64,000 nucleotides of DNA, from positions 62,001 through 126,000 of the forward strand of contig JODP01000015.1 of NCBI GenBank assembly GCA_000719025.1, in the 5' to 3' direction. Position 1 is the stretch's first letter. Every line of letters starts with the position of its first letter. Positions 26,087 through 34,160 of the stretch are shown here, piece after piece. The position numbers were made by a program, and so were the translations under genes. The DNA is from Kineosporia aurantiaca JCM 3230 (GTDB lineage Bacteria > Actinomycetota > Actinomycetes > Actinomycetales > Kineosporiaceae). The notes beneath the pieces were generated by a model. That model did not search any database, was not told where the DNA came from, and saw only the letters and a program-made list of their open reading frames with translations.

Positions 26087-26123
26087 GACGGGCGTGCGTG
26101 GACCCGCCCTCGTCAGGGTGAGC

Positions 26124-27131
26124 TCAGCGGGTGGACCCCCGGACGACGAGCTCCGGGGCGATGAAACGGGTGACCGGTCGATCGAGTCCGCCGGGACTGT
26201 CGATCCGGCGGACCAGGGCCTCGACCGCCGACTGGCCCAGCAGGCCAGGGGCGGATTCGACGAAGGTGTAGGGCAGGGAGAAGGTCCGGGCGAAGTCCGC
26301 GGAGTACAGGCTCACCACGGACAGGTCGTCGGGCACGGACACGCCCCGGGCGCCGAGCACGGCCGGCAGCATGGCCGCGGTCGCGTCGTTGTGCACGATC
26401 AGCGCGGTGGCCTCGGCCCGGGCGTCCAGGACCTGGTTCACCGCGGCCGGGATCCGGGAGGTGTCGGCCTCGCCGTGGTGGGCCATCAGCCGCACCCCGC
26501 GCAGCGCGGCCCGTTCCACCGCGGCGTCGCGGAAGCGCCAGCCGTAGGCGCCGCCTCGCGAGAACACGTGCTTGGGCGGGGTGATCAGCACGATCTCGCG
26601 ATGCCCGAGATCGCTGAGGTGGTCGACGATCTGCCGCGCCGCCTCACCGAAGTCGAGGTCGTAGACGTCCATCCCCTCGGGGTCGGCCGGCAGCCCCACC
26701 ATCGCGGCGGGCTGGTGGGCCGCCCGCAGCACCGGCAGGCGGGGATCGTCGTGCAGCACGTCGAGCAGGACCACCCCGTCGACCATGCCCGAGTCGGTGA
26801 TCCGCTTGAGCGCGGCCGGCCCGTCGTGGTCGGTCACCAGCAGGATGTCGTAGCCCTTGAGCCGGGCCGTCTCGGTGACCGCCATGACGTACTGCAGCAT
26901 GGCCGGGGCGAACTCGTCCGGCTCGAACTGCATCAGCAGGCCGAGCACCATCGTGCGCTGGGTGGCCAGGGCCCGGGCGCCCGCGTTGGCGGTGAAGCCC
27001 AGGGTGTGGATCGCGTCGAAGATCCGCTGCCGGGTCTCGTCGGAGATGCTGCGCTTGCCGGACAGGGCGTACGACACCGTACTGCGGGAAACCCCCGCCA
27101 CCCTGGCCACATCGGCAATGGTCGGACCCAT
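26124..27131 (-). CDS. LacI-family transcriptional regulator
   Basis: The 335-residue repressor has a helix-turn-helix at residues 3-24 (TIADVARVAGVSRSTVSYALSG), the hinge helix with TLGFTANAGARAL and a periplasmic-binding-protein-like effector domain. The ATG at 27131 is chosen because GAAGG precedes it and because the HTH of this family starts 2-5 residues after the initiator. Upstream in-frame codons lie within the operator region. It probably represses the adjacent sugar-uptake operon and itself, releasing DNA when the imported sugar binds. Confidence 0.88.
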   Translation of the reverse strand: MGPTIADVARVAGVSRSTVSYALSGKRSISDETRQRIFDAIHTLGFTANAGARALATQRTMVLGLLMQFEPDEFAPAMLQYVMAVTETARLKGYDILLVTDHDGPAALKRITDSGMVDGVVLLDVLHDDPRLPVLRAAHQPAAMVGLPADPEGMDVYDLDFGEAARQIVDHLSDLGHREIVLITPPKHVFSRGGAYGWRFRDAAVERAALRGVRLMAHHGEADTSRIPAAVNQVLDARAEATALIVHNDATAAMLPAVLGARGVSVPDDLSVVSLYSADFARTFSLPYTFVESAPGLLGQSAVEALVRRIDSPGGLDRPVTRFIAPELVVRGSTR

Positions 27132-27147
27132 CAGCACCTTCTCAACG

Positions 27148-27161
27148 TCGAACCGGTTCGA
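27148..27161. promoter_or_regulatory. LacI-type operator, autoregulatory
   Basis: TCGAACCGGTTCGA is a perfect 14-base palindrome with a central CCGG, 16 bases upstream of the LacI start codon. It is the best match among three related sites and is placed to block transcription of the regulator gene itself. Confidence 0.7.
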
Positions 27162-27321
27162 GCAATGTAGCGTCCGGAATCGGCGACGACAAGCAGTTTC
27201 TCGGCGAATCTCCTGGTGAGGGTGTCGACGGTCGGTTTCCGGGGCTGGCGCCGGGCCGATGACGGCCGGATTCTGGTTCGACACCTCCGGTCGAAGCGAG
27301 GGACGAGGGTGGTCCAGGTGA

Positions 27322-27335
27322 TCGAACCGGTTAGA
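27322..27335. promoter_or_regulatory. Third LacI-type operator
   Basis: TCGAACCGGTTAGA differs from the perfect site by one base. It lies 190 bases upstream of the LacI gene and 92 bases upstream of the divergent small gene at 27428. It could allow looping with the 27148 site or bring the small gene into the regulon. Confidence 0.55.
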
Positions 27336-27427
27336 CGGCAGTAATGAGCGGGGCAGCCCGGTTCTTACCGGGGACTTTCCCGCCTACTCTGGTCGGCCGA
27401 GAGGGTCACCGACGACAGGAGTGACAT

Positions 27428-27694
27428 TTGCGAGAGCCCATCGTCCTGCCCGGTGTCCTGCAGCTGGCCCCGGTCGCGACCCGGCCCGGGCTGGTGGCCT
27501 GCACCTTCCTGGGCGCCTCGCCCCTCACCGTCTTCATCACCCAGGCCAAGGTCCAGGAGATCTTCGACTGGTGGCTGACGATCGCCCCGGAGGTCGCGGT
27601 GAACGGGTATCTGGAGGACGAGACCATCGAGCAGTTCCGCAACGACATCATCGCGGCGGCCGTGCCGGACGATCCCCGGGACGTCACGCGGTAG
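27428..27694 (+). CDS. Hypothetical protein, 88 residues
   Basis: The gene starts with TTG preceded by AGGAG at good spacing; no ATG or GTG start fits. A possible promoter TTCTTA (27362-27367) and TACTCT (27385-27390) with a 17-base spacer precedes it. The protein is acidic and has a pattern of beta strands (VLPGVLQLAPVATRPGLVACTFLGASPLTVFIT) followed by a helix-rich half with WWLTIAPEVAV. I recognise no family. It converges on the dehydrogenase gene and may be controlled by the third LacI operator upstream. Confidence 0.55.
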   Translation: MREPIVLPGVLQLAPVATRPGLVACTFLGASPLTVFITQAKVQEIFDWWLTIAPEVAVNGYLEDETIEQFRNDIIAAAVPDDPRDVTR

Positions 27695-27709
27695 CACCCC
27701 CGGCCGATC

Positions 27710-30553
27710 TCACTTCCGGGTGAGCAACTCGGCCAGATGGACGGACGGGCGGTCGGCGAGGTCGGTGATCTGGGTCCGGCAGGAGAACCCGTCGGCGAGC
27801 ACCACCGCTTCCGGGGCCGCGGTCAGCGCGGGCAGCAGGTTCTGCTCGGCGACCTTGACCGAGACCTCGTAGTGGCCGATCTCGACGCCGAAGTTCCCGG
27901 CCAGACCGCAACATCCGGCCAGCGTGGTGATCCGGGCGCCGGTGCGGGCCAGCAGATCGGCGTCGGCCTTCCAACCCAGCACGGCGTGGTGGTGGCAGTG
28001 CGGCTGGGCGATGATCGTGGTGCCGCTCAGGTCGGGCGGGGTCCAGCCCTCGGTGGTGGCCAGCAGCTCGGCCAGGGTCTTGGTGGCGGTGGCGACCAGC
28101 TGCGCGTCCTCGGCCAGGGGGCCGTTGGCGAACAGCTCGACCGCGTCTGAGCGCAGCACAGCGGTGCAGGACGGTTCGATCCCGACGATCGGCATGCCGG
28201 CCCGGGCCGCCTCGGCGAGTTGCCGGACGGTGCTGCCGAGGATCTTGCGGGCTCCGTCCAGCTGCCCGGTGGTGATCCAGGTCAGGCCGCAGCAGGTGCC
28301 GGCCTCGGGCAGCTGGGGCTCGTAGCCGGCCTCGCGCAGCAGTCGGACCGTGGCCTCGGCGACGGTGGGGGAGAAGGCGTCGGAGAACGAGTCGACGAAC
28401 AGCATCACCGGTGTGCCGGTCTGCCGCTCTTGCCGCGACCACCAGCGCCGGAACGGCGTGCGGGCGAATTCCGGCACCGAGCGGCGGGAATCGACGCCCG
28501 CGCCGAGCAGGGCCAGCTTCTTCAGGCCGGGCAGCTGGGTGCCCAGGTTGGCCAGCCGGGGGACCCGTCCGGCCAGGCGGGCCCAGCGGGGCAGCCAACC
28601 CAGCGTGTAGTGCGATCGGGGCCGCAAGCGTCCTTTGTACCGCTGGTGCAGGGCCTCGGACTTGTAGGTGGCCATGTCGATGCCGGTCGGGCAGTCGGAC
28701 GCGCAGCCCTTGCAGGACAGGCACAGGTCGAGCGACTCGGCGACGGCCGGGTCACGCCAGTGGATCTCGCCGCGCACCACGTCCTGCAGCACCCGGGCCC
28801 GGCCGCGGGTGGAGTCCTTCTCCTCGCGGGTGGCCAGGTAGGACGGACACATCACGCCGCCGGAGGCGGAGTTGTCGGCCCGGCACTTGCCCACCCCGGT
28901 GCAGCGGTGCACGGCCCGGGAAAGGTCGCCGTCGTCGTGCAGATAGGTGAACGCCAGATCCTTGCGGTAGCTCACTCCGGCCGCGCGGACGTCGGCGTCG
29001 AACGGGTCGGGGTCGACGAGAACGCCCGGGTTGAGCAGGTTCTGCGGGTCGAAGGCGTGCTTGACCGCGCCGAACAGGGAGATCGCGCTGGGGGAGTACA
29101 TCAGCGACAGCAGCTCGCCCCGGGCCCGGCCGTCGCCGTGCTCGCCGGAGATCGATCCGCCGAACTCGGCCACCAGACCGGCGGCGGAGGTGAGGAATTC
29201 GCGCAGAACCGTCAGGCCGTCGGGGCGGTCGAGCGGGTAGTCCAGGCGGACGTGCATGCAGCCGTCGCCGAAGTGCCCGTACGGCGCGGAGGTCATGCCG
29301 TACTCGGCCACCAGATCGTCGAACCGGGCCAGGTAGTGGCCGAGCTTCTCCGGCGGCACGGCCGCGTCCTCCAGACCGGGCCAGGCGGGCTTGCCGGAGG
29401 GGGCCTGACCGGCCAGGCCCGCGCCGTCCTCGCGGATGCGCCACAACCGGGCCTGCACCTTCGGGTCCTCGACCACCGACGACTCCAGGCCCAGGCCCGC
29501 GGCCTGCAGGGCGTGGGCCCGCTCGAGCACCTCGGCCCGGTCGTTGCCGGCGATCTCGACCAGCAGCCAGGCCCCGCCCCTGGGCATCGGCGGGACCGCG
29601 CTGTCGCCGCGCCGCGCGCGCAGCACCTCGACCAGGCGCTCGTCCATGCCCTCGCAGGCGGTGGGCCCGAAGGTGACCACGGTGGGGGCGGCGTGGCCGG
29701 CGGCGACGATGTCGGAGAAGCCGATCGCCACCACGACCCGGTGGGCCGGATCCTCGACCAGGCGCACGGTGGCCTCGGTGAGCACCCCGAGGGTGCCCTC
29801 GGAACCGATCAGGGCCTGCCCGAGGTCGAATCGCTCGGGCAGCAGGTGCTGCACGGCGTAGCCGGACAGCTGGCGGCCGAACCGGTCGAATTCGGTGCGG
29901 GCGGCCTCCAGGTGCCCGGCCGCGGCGGCGCGCAGATCGGTCAGCAACCCCTGCGGGCCGTTCGCGAAAGGCGTCCCCACTTCGTCGTATCCGGTGACCA
30001 GCGACTCACCGGAGGCCAGCAGGTGGGTCATGGCCACCACGTTGTCGCTGGTGCGCCCGTACCCGAGGGCCCGGTTGCCGCAGGCGTTGTTGCCGATCAT
30101 CCCGCCGATCGTGCAGCGGGGGTGGCTGGAGGGATCCGGACCGAAGCGGATCCCGTGCGGGAGAACGGCTTTCTGCAGCACCGCGTGCACCGTGCCGGGC
30201 TCGACCCGGGCCGTGCGGGCGATCGGGTCGACCTCCAGCACCCGGTTCAGGTGGCGGCTGAAGTCGATCACGATGCCGCGCCCGATCGCGTTGCCGGCGA
30301 TCGACGTGCCACCCCCGCGTGAGGTCAGCGGGACGCCGAGGGTGCGGGCGATCTCCAGGGTGGTGGCCACCTCGTCGACGTGCCGCGGCCGCACCACCGC
30401 GAGCGGGGGGATGCGGTAGAGCGAGGCGTCGCTCGCGTACATCGCCTTGGTGCCCGCGTCGTCACGGACCTCCAGGCCGGCCCGGCGCAGGGCGTCGACG
30501 GCATCGACGGTCTCGACGGCTCCGGCCGTGGGTGCGGTGGTGCTGCTGGTCAT
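27710..30553 (-). CDS. FAD- and Fe-S-containing 2-hydroxyacid dehydrogenase (D-lactate / D-2-hydroxyglutarate type)
   Basis: The 947-residue protein fuses a GlcD-like flavoprotein with a GlcF-like iron-sulfur part, as in E. coli YdiJ. The FAD-binding PCMH domain (about 45-230) has SRGGGTSIAGN and GGMIGNNACGNRALGYGRT. An FAD-oxidase C domain (about 260-530) follows. A ferredoxin-like domain near 560-640 carries CLSCKGCASDCPTG plus an earlier cysteine set, and two CCG domains with TCCGLTW and GCCGLAGNFG close the protein. It probably passes electrons from a D-2-hydroxyacid to the respiratory chain. Three in-frame ATGs (30571, 30562, 30553) lie in a palindrome; I prefer the innermost. Confidence 0.85.
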   Translation of the reverse strand: MTSSTTAPTAGAVETVDAVDALRRAGLEVRDDAGTKAMYASDASLYRIPPLAVVRPRHVDEVATTLEIARTLGVPLTSRGGGTSIAGNAIGRGIVIDFSRHLNRVLEVDPIARTARVEPGTVHAVLQKAVLPHGIRFGPDPSSHPRCTIGGMIGNNACGNRALGYGRTSDNVVAMTHLLASGESLVTGYDEVGTPFANGPQGLLTDLRAAAAGHLEAARTEFDRFGRQLSGYAVQHLLPERFDLGQALIGSEGTLGVLTEATVRLVEDPAHRVVVAIGFSDIVAAGHAAPTVVTFGPTACEGMDERLVEVLRARRGDSAVPPMPRGGAWLLVEIAGNDRAEVLERAHALQAAGLGLESSVVEDPKVQARLWRIREDGAGLAGQAPSGKPAWPGLEDAAVPPEKLGHYLARFDDLVAEYGMTSAPYGHFGDGCMHVRLDYPLDRPDGLTVLREFLTSAAGLVAEFGGSISGEHGDGRARGELLSLMYSPSAISLFGAVKHAFDPQNLLNPGVLVDPDPFDADVRAAGVSYRKDLAFTYLHDDGDLSRAVHRCTGVGKCRADNSASGGVMCPSYLATREEKDSTRGRARVLQDVVRGEIHWRDPAVAESLDLCLSCKGCASDCPTGIDMATYKSEALHQRYKGRLRPRSHYTLGWLPRWARLAGRVPRLANLGTQLPGLKKLALLGAGVDSRRSVPEFARTPFRRWWSRQERQTGTPVMLFVDSFSDAFSPTVAEATVRLLREAGYEPQLPEAGTCCGLTWITTGQLDGARKILGSTVRQLAEAARAGMPIVGIEPSCTAVLRSDAVELFANGPLAEDAQLVATATKTLAELLATTEGWTPPDLSGTTIIAQPHCHHHAVLGWKADADLLARTGARITTLAGCCGLAGNFGVEIGHYEVSVKVAEQNLLPALTAAPEAVVLADGFSCRTQITDLADRPSVHLAELLTRK

Positions 30554-30572
30554 GAGTAACATGTTACTCATG
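30551..30572. promoter_or_regulatory. 22-bp perfect palindrome containing both divergent start codons (GntR operator)
   Basis: The half-site CATGAGTAACA is followed directly by its exact reverse complement. The palindrome holds ATG codons in both directions: the dehydrogenase can start at 30553 or 30571 and the GntR gene at 30552 or 30570. Its core GTAAC-AT-GTTAC fits FCD-type GntR operators, which have GT...AC half-sites. No ribosome site can precede the outermost ATGs in usual form, so leaderless transcription is likely. Confidence 0.7.
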
Positions 30573-31232
30573 GTTTCGCTCGCGGATCAGGTCGTGGCGG
30601 AGATTCGCGAGGGGATCCGCGCGCGGCGGTATGTGCCGGGTGAGGTCTACTCGGTGTACCAGCTGGCCGAGGCCCTCGGTTTCTCCCGCAGTCCGGTGCG
30701 CGAGGCGATGCTGCGGCTGGCCGAGGCCGGGCTGGTCGAGATCAGCCGCAACCGGGGCTTCCGGGTGCTGGTGCCGCAGGCCCGGGACATCGCCGAGATC
30801 TTCGCGGTCCGGCTGGCCCTGGAGGTTCCCGCCGCCGGCCGGATGGCGGGGTCTGCCGAGGGTTCGGTGGAGGGTTCGGCTGTGGCCGACCTGGTGGACT
30901 GTCTGCGGGCGGCCGAGCAGGCCCCGGACGACGAGACGTTCTGGGCCGAGGACCGGCGGCTGCACCACCTGATCCTGCTCGGCGCCGGTAACCGGCGCGC
31001 GGCCCAGGTGGTGGCCGGTCTGCGGGAGATCACCGCCCTGCTGGGCGAGCCGACCGACCGGACCCATGCGGCGATCTGCTCGGAGCACCGGCCGATTGTG
31101 GAGGCGATCCAGGCGGGGGACCGGGCCGGGGCCGAGCACGCGATGCGGGCCCACCTGCGGGCCACCGGACTGCTGCTGATGGCCGGAGGGGCTTCGGGCG
31201 CGGAACTCTGGGACACCGTGACCGGCGGATAG
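30570..31232 (+). CDS. GntR-family regulator (FCD/FadR subfamily)
   Basis: The 220-residue regulator has a winged helix-turn-helix near residues 20-70 (YQLAEALGFSRSPVREAMLRLAEAGLVEISRNRGFRV) and an all-helical FCD ligand domain. The FCD histidines expected for metal and carboxylate binding are visible in HHLIL near 132, EHRPI near 172 and MRAHL near 194. FCD regulators commonly sense lactate, glycolate or other organic acids, which suits the divergent 2-hydroxyacid dehydrogenase. The ATG at 30570 is the innermost of three in-frame ATGs inside the palindrome. Confidence 0.85.
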   Translation: MVSLADQVVAEIREGIRARRYVPGEVYSVYQLAEALGFSRSPVREAMLRLAEAGLVEISRNRGFRVLVPQARDIAEIFAVRLALEVPAAGRMAGSAEGSVEGSAVADLVDCLRAAEQAPDDETFWAEDRRLHHLILLGAGNRRAAQVVAGLREITALLGEPTDRTHAAICSEHRPIVEAIQAGDRAGAEHAMRAHLRATGLLLMAGGASGAELWDTVTGG

Positions 31233-31233
31233 T

Positions 31234-32214
31234 TCAGGCCCGCAGGGTGGTGCTCGGGTGGGTTCCGTACCGCTCGGCATAGGCCGCGGCGAAGCGGCCG
31301 GGGTGGGCGAATCCCCAGCGCCGGGCGATGCCGGTCACGGTCTCACCGCTGCCCGGCTCGGCAGCCTGCAGATCCTGATGCACCCGCTCGAGCCGGATCC
31401 GGCGCAGATAGGTGATCGGGGTGCAGCCGTAGTGGCGCAGAAACGAGGCCTGCAGGGTGCGGGGGCTCACCCCGGCGACCCGGGCGATCTGCGGGATGGA
31501 GAGCGGCCGGGCGGCGAAGGAGTGCATGTAGGCCACCGCCTGCTGCAGCGTCTTGGGCCCGATCTGGCCGCTGCCGGGCTGGTAGTGGGCGGTCATGATG
31601 CTGTTGGGGAACACGGTCAGGGCCGCGTCGGCGAGCATCTGCATCAGGTGGGTCCGCACCAGGGGGCTCTCCAGGGACGAGGCGGAGGCGGTGGCCTCGC
31701 GGTAGGCCATCCGCATCAGCTGGGTCCAGTAGCGTTCGGCGGCCTGGTCGACCGGGACGTTGTCGAGGAACCGCACGTCGGCGCCGGAGGCCTCGGCCCG
31801 GGCCCCGGCCGCCTCGGCAATGCTGGTCAGGGGCAGGTGCAGGGTGGCGAAGGTGGAGTTCGGGGTCCAGGTGGCCTGAGTGAGCCGGGTGGTCGAGCTG
31901 TGCCAGACCCCGCCGGGTCCCAGCACCGCGTCCGGCCGGCCCGGGCGCATCTGGGACATCGAGCCGGCCGTGACCAGGACCGTGGTGAAGCTGCTGAGGG
32001 GCTCGGACTCGGAGCGGCCGGTGAACCCCCAGCGCTGGATCCCGCAGGACAGGTCCCCGGCCTCGGCGGCCACCACCCGGAACTGGAAGTCGTCGTCGGC
32101 CCGGTCCAGGTGCAGCCGGGTCTGGGCGAAGATGCGCCCGATGATCTGGCCGGCCACCTCGGGACGGTCGGTGGTGACCGAGGACGTGCGGACCGCCGCC
32201 GTAGAAGCCCCCAT
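31234..32214 (-). CDS. AraC-family transcriptional regulator
   Basis: The 326-residue protein has an N-terminal AraC-binding-like cupin domain (about 20-190) and two C-terminal helix-turn-helix motifs: LSIPQIARVAGVSPRTLQASFLRHYGCTPITYLRRIRL and VTGIARRWGFAHPGRFAAAYAERYGTHPS. The layout matches the AraC_binding_2 group. A GGGGAGG element precedes the ATG on the minus strand. Its stop is 1-2 bases from that of the converging GntR gene. No clear target lies beside it; the decayed sensor and BLUF genes are divergent from it. Confidence 0.85.
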   Translation of the reverse strand: MGASTAAVRTSSVTTDRPEVAGQIIGRIFAQTRLHLDRADDDFQFRVVAAEAGDLSCGIQRWGFTGRSESEPLSSFTTVLVTAGSMSQMRPGRPDAVLGPGGVWHSSTTRLTQATWTPNSTFATLHLPLTSIAEAAGARAEASGADVRFLDNVPVDQAAERYWTQLMRMAYREATASASSLESPLVRTHLMQMLADAALTVFPNSIMTAHYQPGSGQIGPKTLQQAVAYMHSFAARPLSIPQIARVAGVSPRTLQASFLRHYGCTPITYLRRIRLERVHQDLQAAEPGSGETVTGIARRWGFAHPGRFAAAYAERYGTHPSTTLRA

Positions 32215-32554
32215 AGCCCCCTCCCCAGGAGTTTACGGGGAGTCACTCTACAGGCACGGACGGGCAGCGCAGGGGCTGGCCCAGAAACCGGACGCCGGGC
32301 GGCGCGCTGCCGGGCCGCACCGTCTCGGGGGAGGGAGGGTGAGTCGGCGCGGCCCAGCAGGTCTTGCGACCCGCTCCGCCAGGCGCGGGTGTGCCCTGTC
32401 TACCGCCTCCATGGCCACCGGCCCATTTCCGGGGCTGCCATGTTCGTTTTTGGGACGCCGGCGTCGTCATCGGAACGCTTCGCGAAGGGGTTCAGGACCG
32501 CCGTAGAGCTGCCGATGCCTGAGCCAGACCGCCGTCGCCTCTGAACGTCCGTGC
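32215..32554. other. 340-base intergenic region, no gene seen
   Basis: Near the AraC start there is a short inverted repeat, CTCCCC (32221-32226) and GGGGAG (32237-32242), and on the minus strand a possible -10 element TAGAGT (32245-32250). The rest is GC-rich with no frame showing coding character. Nothing else recognisable was found. Confidence 0.4.
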
Positions 32555-32827
32555 GTGAGGAACCGAGTGTTTCGACGACCCGCTCCCGGGTGGACCGTGG
32601 GCCGACTGCTGACTCTGGGCTTCCTGGTGGCCGTGCTCACCCTCCTGGTCGTCGGGGGCAGTGCCTACTTCCAGATCCGCCAGCTGGTGGCCGACCAGGT
32701 GGCGGTGTCCCGGGCCGATGCGGTCAGCAGCCAGATCGATCTGGTGCTGAGCACGGTGAAGGACGCGGAGACCGGTCAGCGCGGGTTCGTGATCACCGGG
32801 CGGGAGACCTACGCCCAGCTGTATCAG
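32555..32827 (+). pseudogene. N-terminal fragment of a CHASE3-domain sensor (membrane histidine kinase)
   Basis: From the GTG at 32555 about 91 residues read as the start of a sensor kinase. There is a basic tail, a membrane helix at about 18-38, and a CHASE3 domain start with VLSTVKDAETGQRGFVITGRETY, the family signature (DAETGQRG at 70-77). After Tyr90 the homology ends; the same frame stays open but shows only low-complexity Arg/Pro/Gly sequence. HAMP, PAS/GAF and kinase domains are missing. The break falls near 32825, where the sequence changes abruptly. Confidence 0.6.
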
Positions 32828-32984
32828 CATCGACTCCACGGGCGCCAGCATCTTCTCCAGGGCACGCCGGATCCGGCGGCTGGCCTCGAGACCGTGGGAC
32901 CGGGACGGATCGCGCAGCGGCTAGCCCCAAAACGAACGCCTGCGGGTTCCGGTTTGGGCAGGCGTCCAGCAACTGGGCACCATG

Positions 32985-33079
32985 CCGCTACGCACGTGCC
33001 GGGGCGGGCAGCCGCGCATGAGCGTAAGGGGCTGGGGTCTCCACCCGTGGGGAGACCCCACCCCGACCTGTGCGTACGG
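32985..33079 (+). ncRNA. Candidate structured RNA (multi-stem leader) upstream of the BLUF gene
   Basis: A nested set of stems is visible by eye. P1: TACGCAC (32989-32995) with GTGCGTA (33070-33076), extended by CCG/CGG. P2: CGGGG (33000-33004) with CCCCG (33061-33065). P3: CAGCC (33009-33013) with GGCTG (33030-33034), capped by CGC-ATGA-GCG. P4: GGGGTCTCC (33034-33042) with GGAGACCCC (33051-33059). The 3' strand of P1 ends 22 bases before the BLUF ATG, close to its ribosome site. A separate helix CCCAAA/TTTGGG lies just upstream. It matches no riboswitch class I know. Confidence 0.4.
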
Positions 33080-33101
33080 CCGGCCGAGGAAGGCGAAGGA
33101 C

Positions 33102-33530
33102 ATGTTTGCTCTGGTCTACTCCAGCGTCGCCACCGGCAACCCGGGCTCGTTCGACGCCCTGCTGGCCACCTGTCGCCGGAACAACGAGCAGATGGGCGTG
33201 ACCGGTTGCCTGCTGTTCGTCTACGACGAGAGCGACGGCCCGGACTACTTCGCGCAGTTCCTGGAAGGTGACCAGCCGGCCGTCGAGGCCGTCTATGCCC
33301 GCATCGCGCAGGATTCCCGGCACCGGGACGTGCGCCTGCTCAGCAGCGGCCCGGCCCCCGGCCGCCGGTTCACCGACTCGCCCATGCGGCTGGCCGAACT
33401 GCCCAGCACCCGGATCCTGGCCGCGGCCCGGCCCCGGGGCCTGAGCGTCGCCTCACCCTCGGTCGAGTCGATCATGCGCGATTCCCGGCGGCTGACCTCG
33501 CTGGTGGCCTCCTACGGGGATGACGCGTAG
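33102..33530 (+). CDS. BLUF-domain blue-light photoreceptor
   Basis: The 142-residue protein is almost entirely a BLUF domain, which binds FAD and senses blue light by rearranging a Tyr-Gln hydrogen-bond network. The key residues are visible: Tyr6 (LVYSS), Asn28 (RNNEQMGVTG), Gln52 (FAQFLEG) and Met95. The usual Trp two residues before that Met is replaced by Ser93 (FTDSPM). An insertion of about four residues lies before the Gln strand. A 40-residue tail follows. GAAGGA precedes the ATG. There is no effector domain, so it must act through a partner. Confidence 0.85.
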   Translation: MFALVYSSVATGNPGSFDALLATCRRNNEQMGVTGCLLFVYDESDGPDYFAQFLEGDQPAVEAVYARIAQDSRHRDVRLLSSGPAPGRRFTDSPMRLAELPSTRILAAARPRGLSVASPSVESIMRDSRRLTSLVASYGDDA

Positions 33531-33554
33531 CGGTCGTTCCGGCCGAGGACCGGC

Positions 33555-34046
33555 TCAGGGCGTGACTTCCCGCAACTGGCCGGTGCTCACGTCGAAGACG
33601 AAACCCCGGACCGAGTCCTTGACCGGGATGAACGGGCTGGCGGTGATCCGGGCCAGCGACTGGCGCACGTCCGTGTCCAGGTCGGAGAACGCCTCGGCCG
33701 ACCAGGACGGCTTGATCCCGGTCTCGTCCTGGATGCCCGCCTTGAACTCGTCGTCGGTGAAAGTCAGCATGCCGCAGTCGGTATGGTGGATCATGATGAT
33801 TTCCCGGGTTCCCAGAAGGCGCTGACTGATCGCCAGGGAGCGGATCTCGTCGTCCGTCACCACACCGCCGGCGTTGCGGATCACGTGAGCCTCGCCGTCG
33901 GCCAGTCCGAGCAGGGCGTAGACGTTGAGCCGGGCGTCCATGCAGGCCACCACCGCCACCTGGCGGGAGGGAGGCAGGGGGAGCGGCCCGGAGAAGGTCT
34001 CGGCGTAGCGGGCATTGTTCGCAAGGTATTCGTCGGTCGCGCTCAT
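33555..34046 (-). CDS. Beta-class carbonic anhydrase
   Basis: The 163-residue enzyme interconverts CO2 and bicarbonate. Zinc ligands are Cys35 (with Asp37 and Arg39 in ACMDAR), His88 and Cys91 (HHTDCG). The length and the order of motifs fit the small actinobacterial beta-CA group. The ATG at 34046 is preceded by GAGGAG on the minus strand; an in-frame ATG 11 codons upstream is less likely. It converges on the BLUF gene with 24 bases between stops. Confidence 0.88.
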   Translation of the reverse strand: MSATDEYLANNARYAETFSGPLPLPPSRQVAVVACMDARLNVYALLGLADGEAHVIRNAGGVVTDDEIRSLAISQRLLGTREIIMIHHTDCGMLTFTDDEFKAGIQDETGIKPSWSAEAFSDLDTDVRQSLARITASPFIPVKDSVRGFVFDVSTGQLREVTP

Positions 34047-34160
34047 CGTCAGCTCCTCGACATCGGCTTTCCTGACCAATCCGGTCCACAGTACGGGCCC
34101 CGGGACCGGCTGCCATCCGGTGATCGGCCGAGGTCGTCGGACGGACGACGGGCCGTTCGG

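Noticed and set aside
27148..27161. Perfect palindrome as an attachment or integration site
   Set aside because: No integrase or tRNA is nearby and related copies sit at LacI-type operator positions.
28220..30322. 700-residue open frame opposite the FAD/Fe-S dehydrogenase
   Set aside because: Antisense to a gene with clear catalytic motifs; its own product shows no family features.
32820..32925. Minus-strand stretch reading SRSHGLEASRRIRRALEKMLAPVE as a gene fragment
   Set aside because: Too short, starts right after a stop codon and could not be assigned to any family.
32985..33079. Structured leader as a known c-di-GMP, cobalamin or ZTP riboswitch
   Set aside because: The conserved core bases of those classes are not found in the expected loops.
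32828..33271. Continuation of the CHASE3 frame toward and into the BLUF gene
   Set aside because: The product is Arg/Pro/Gly-rich without domains and overlaps the BLUF gene in another frame.
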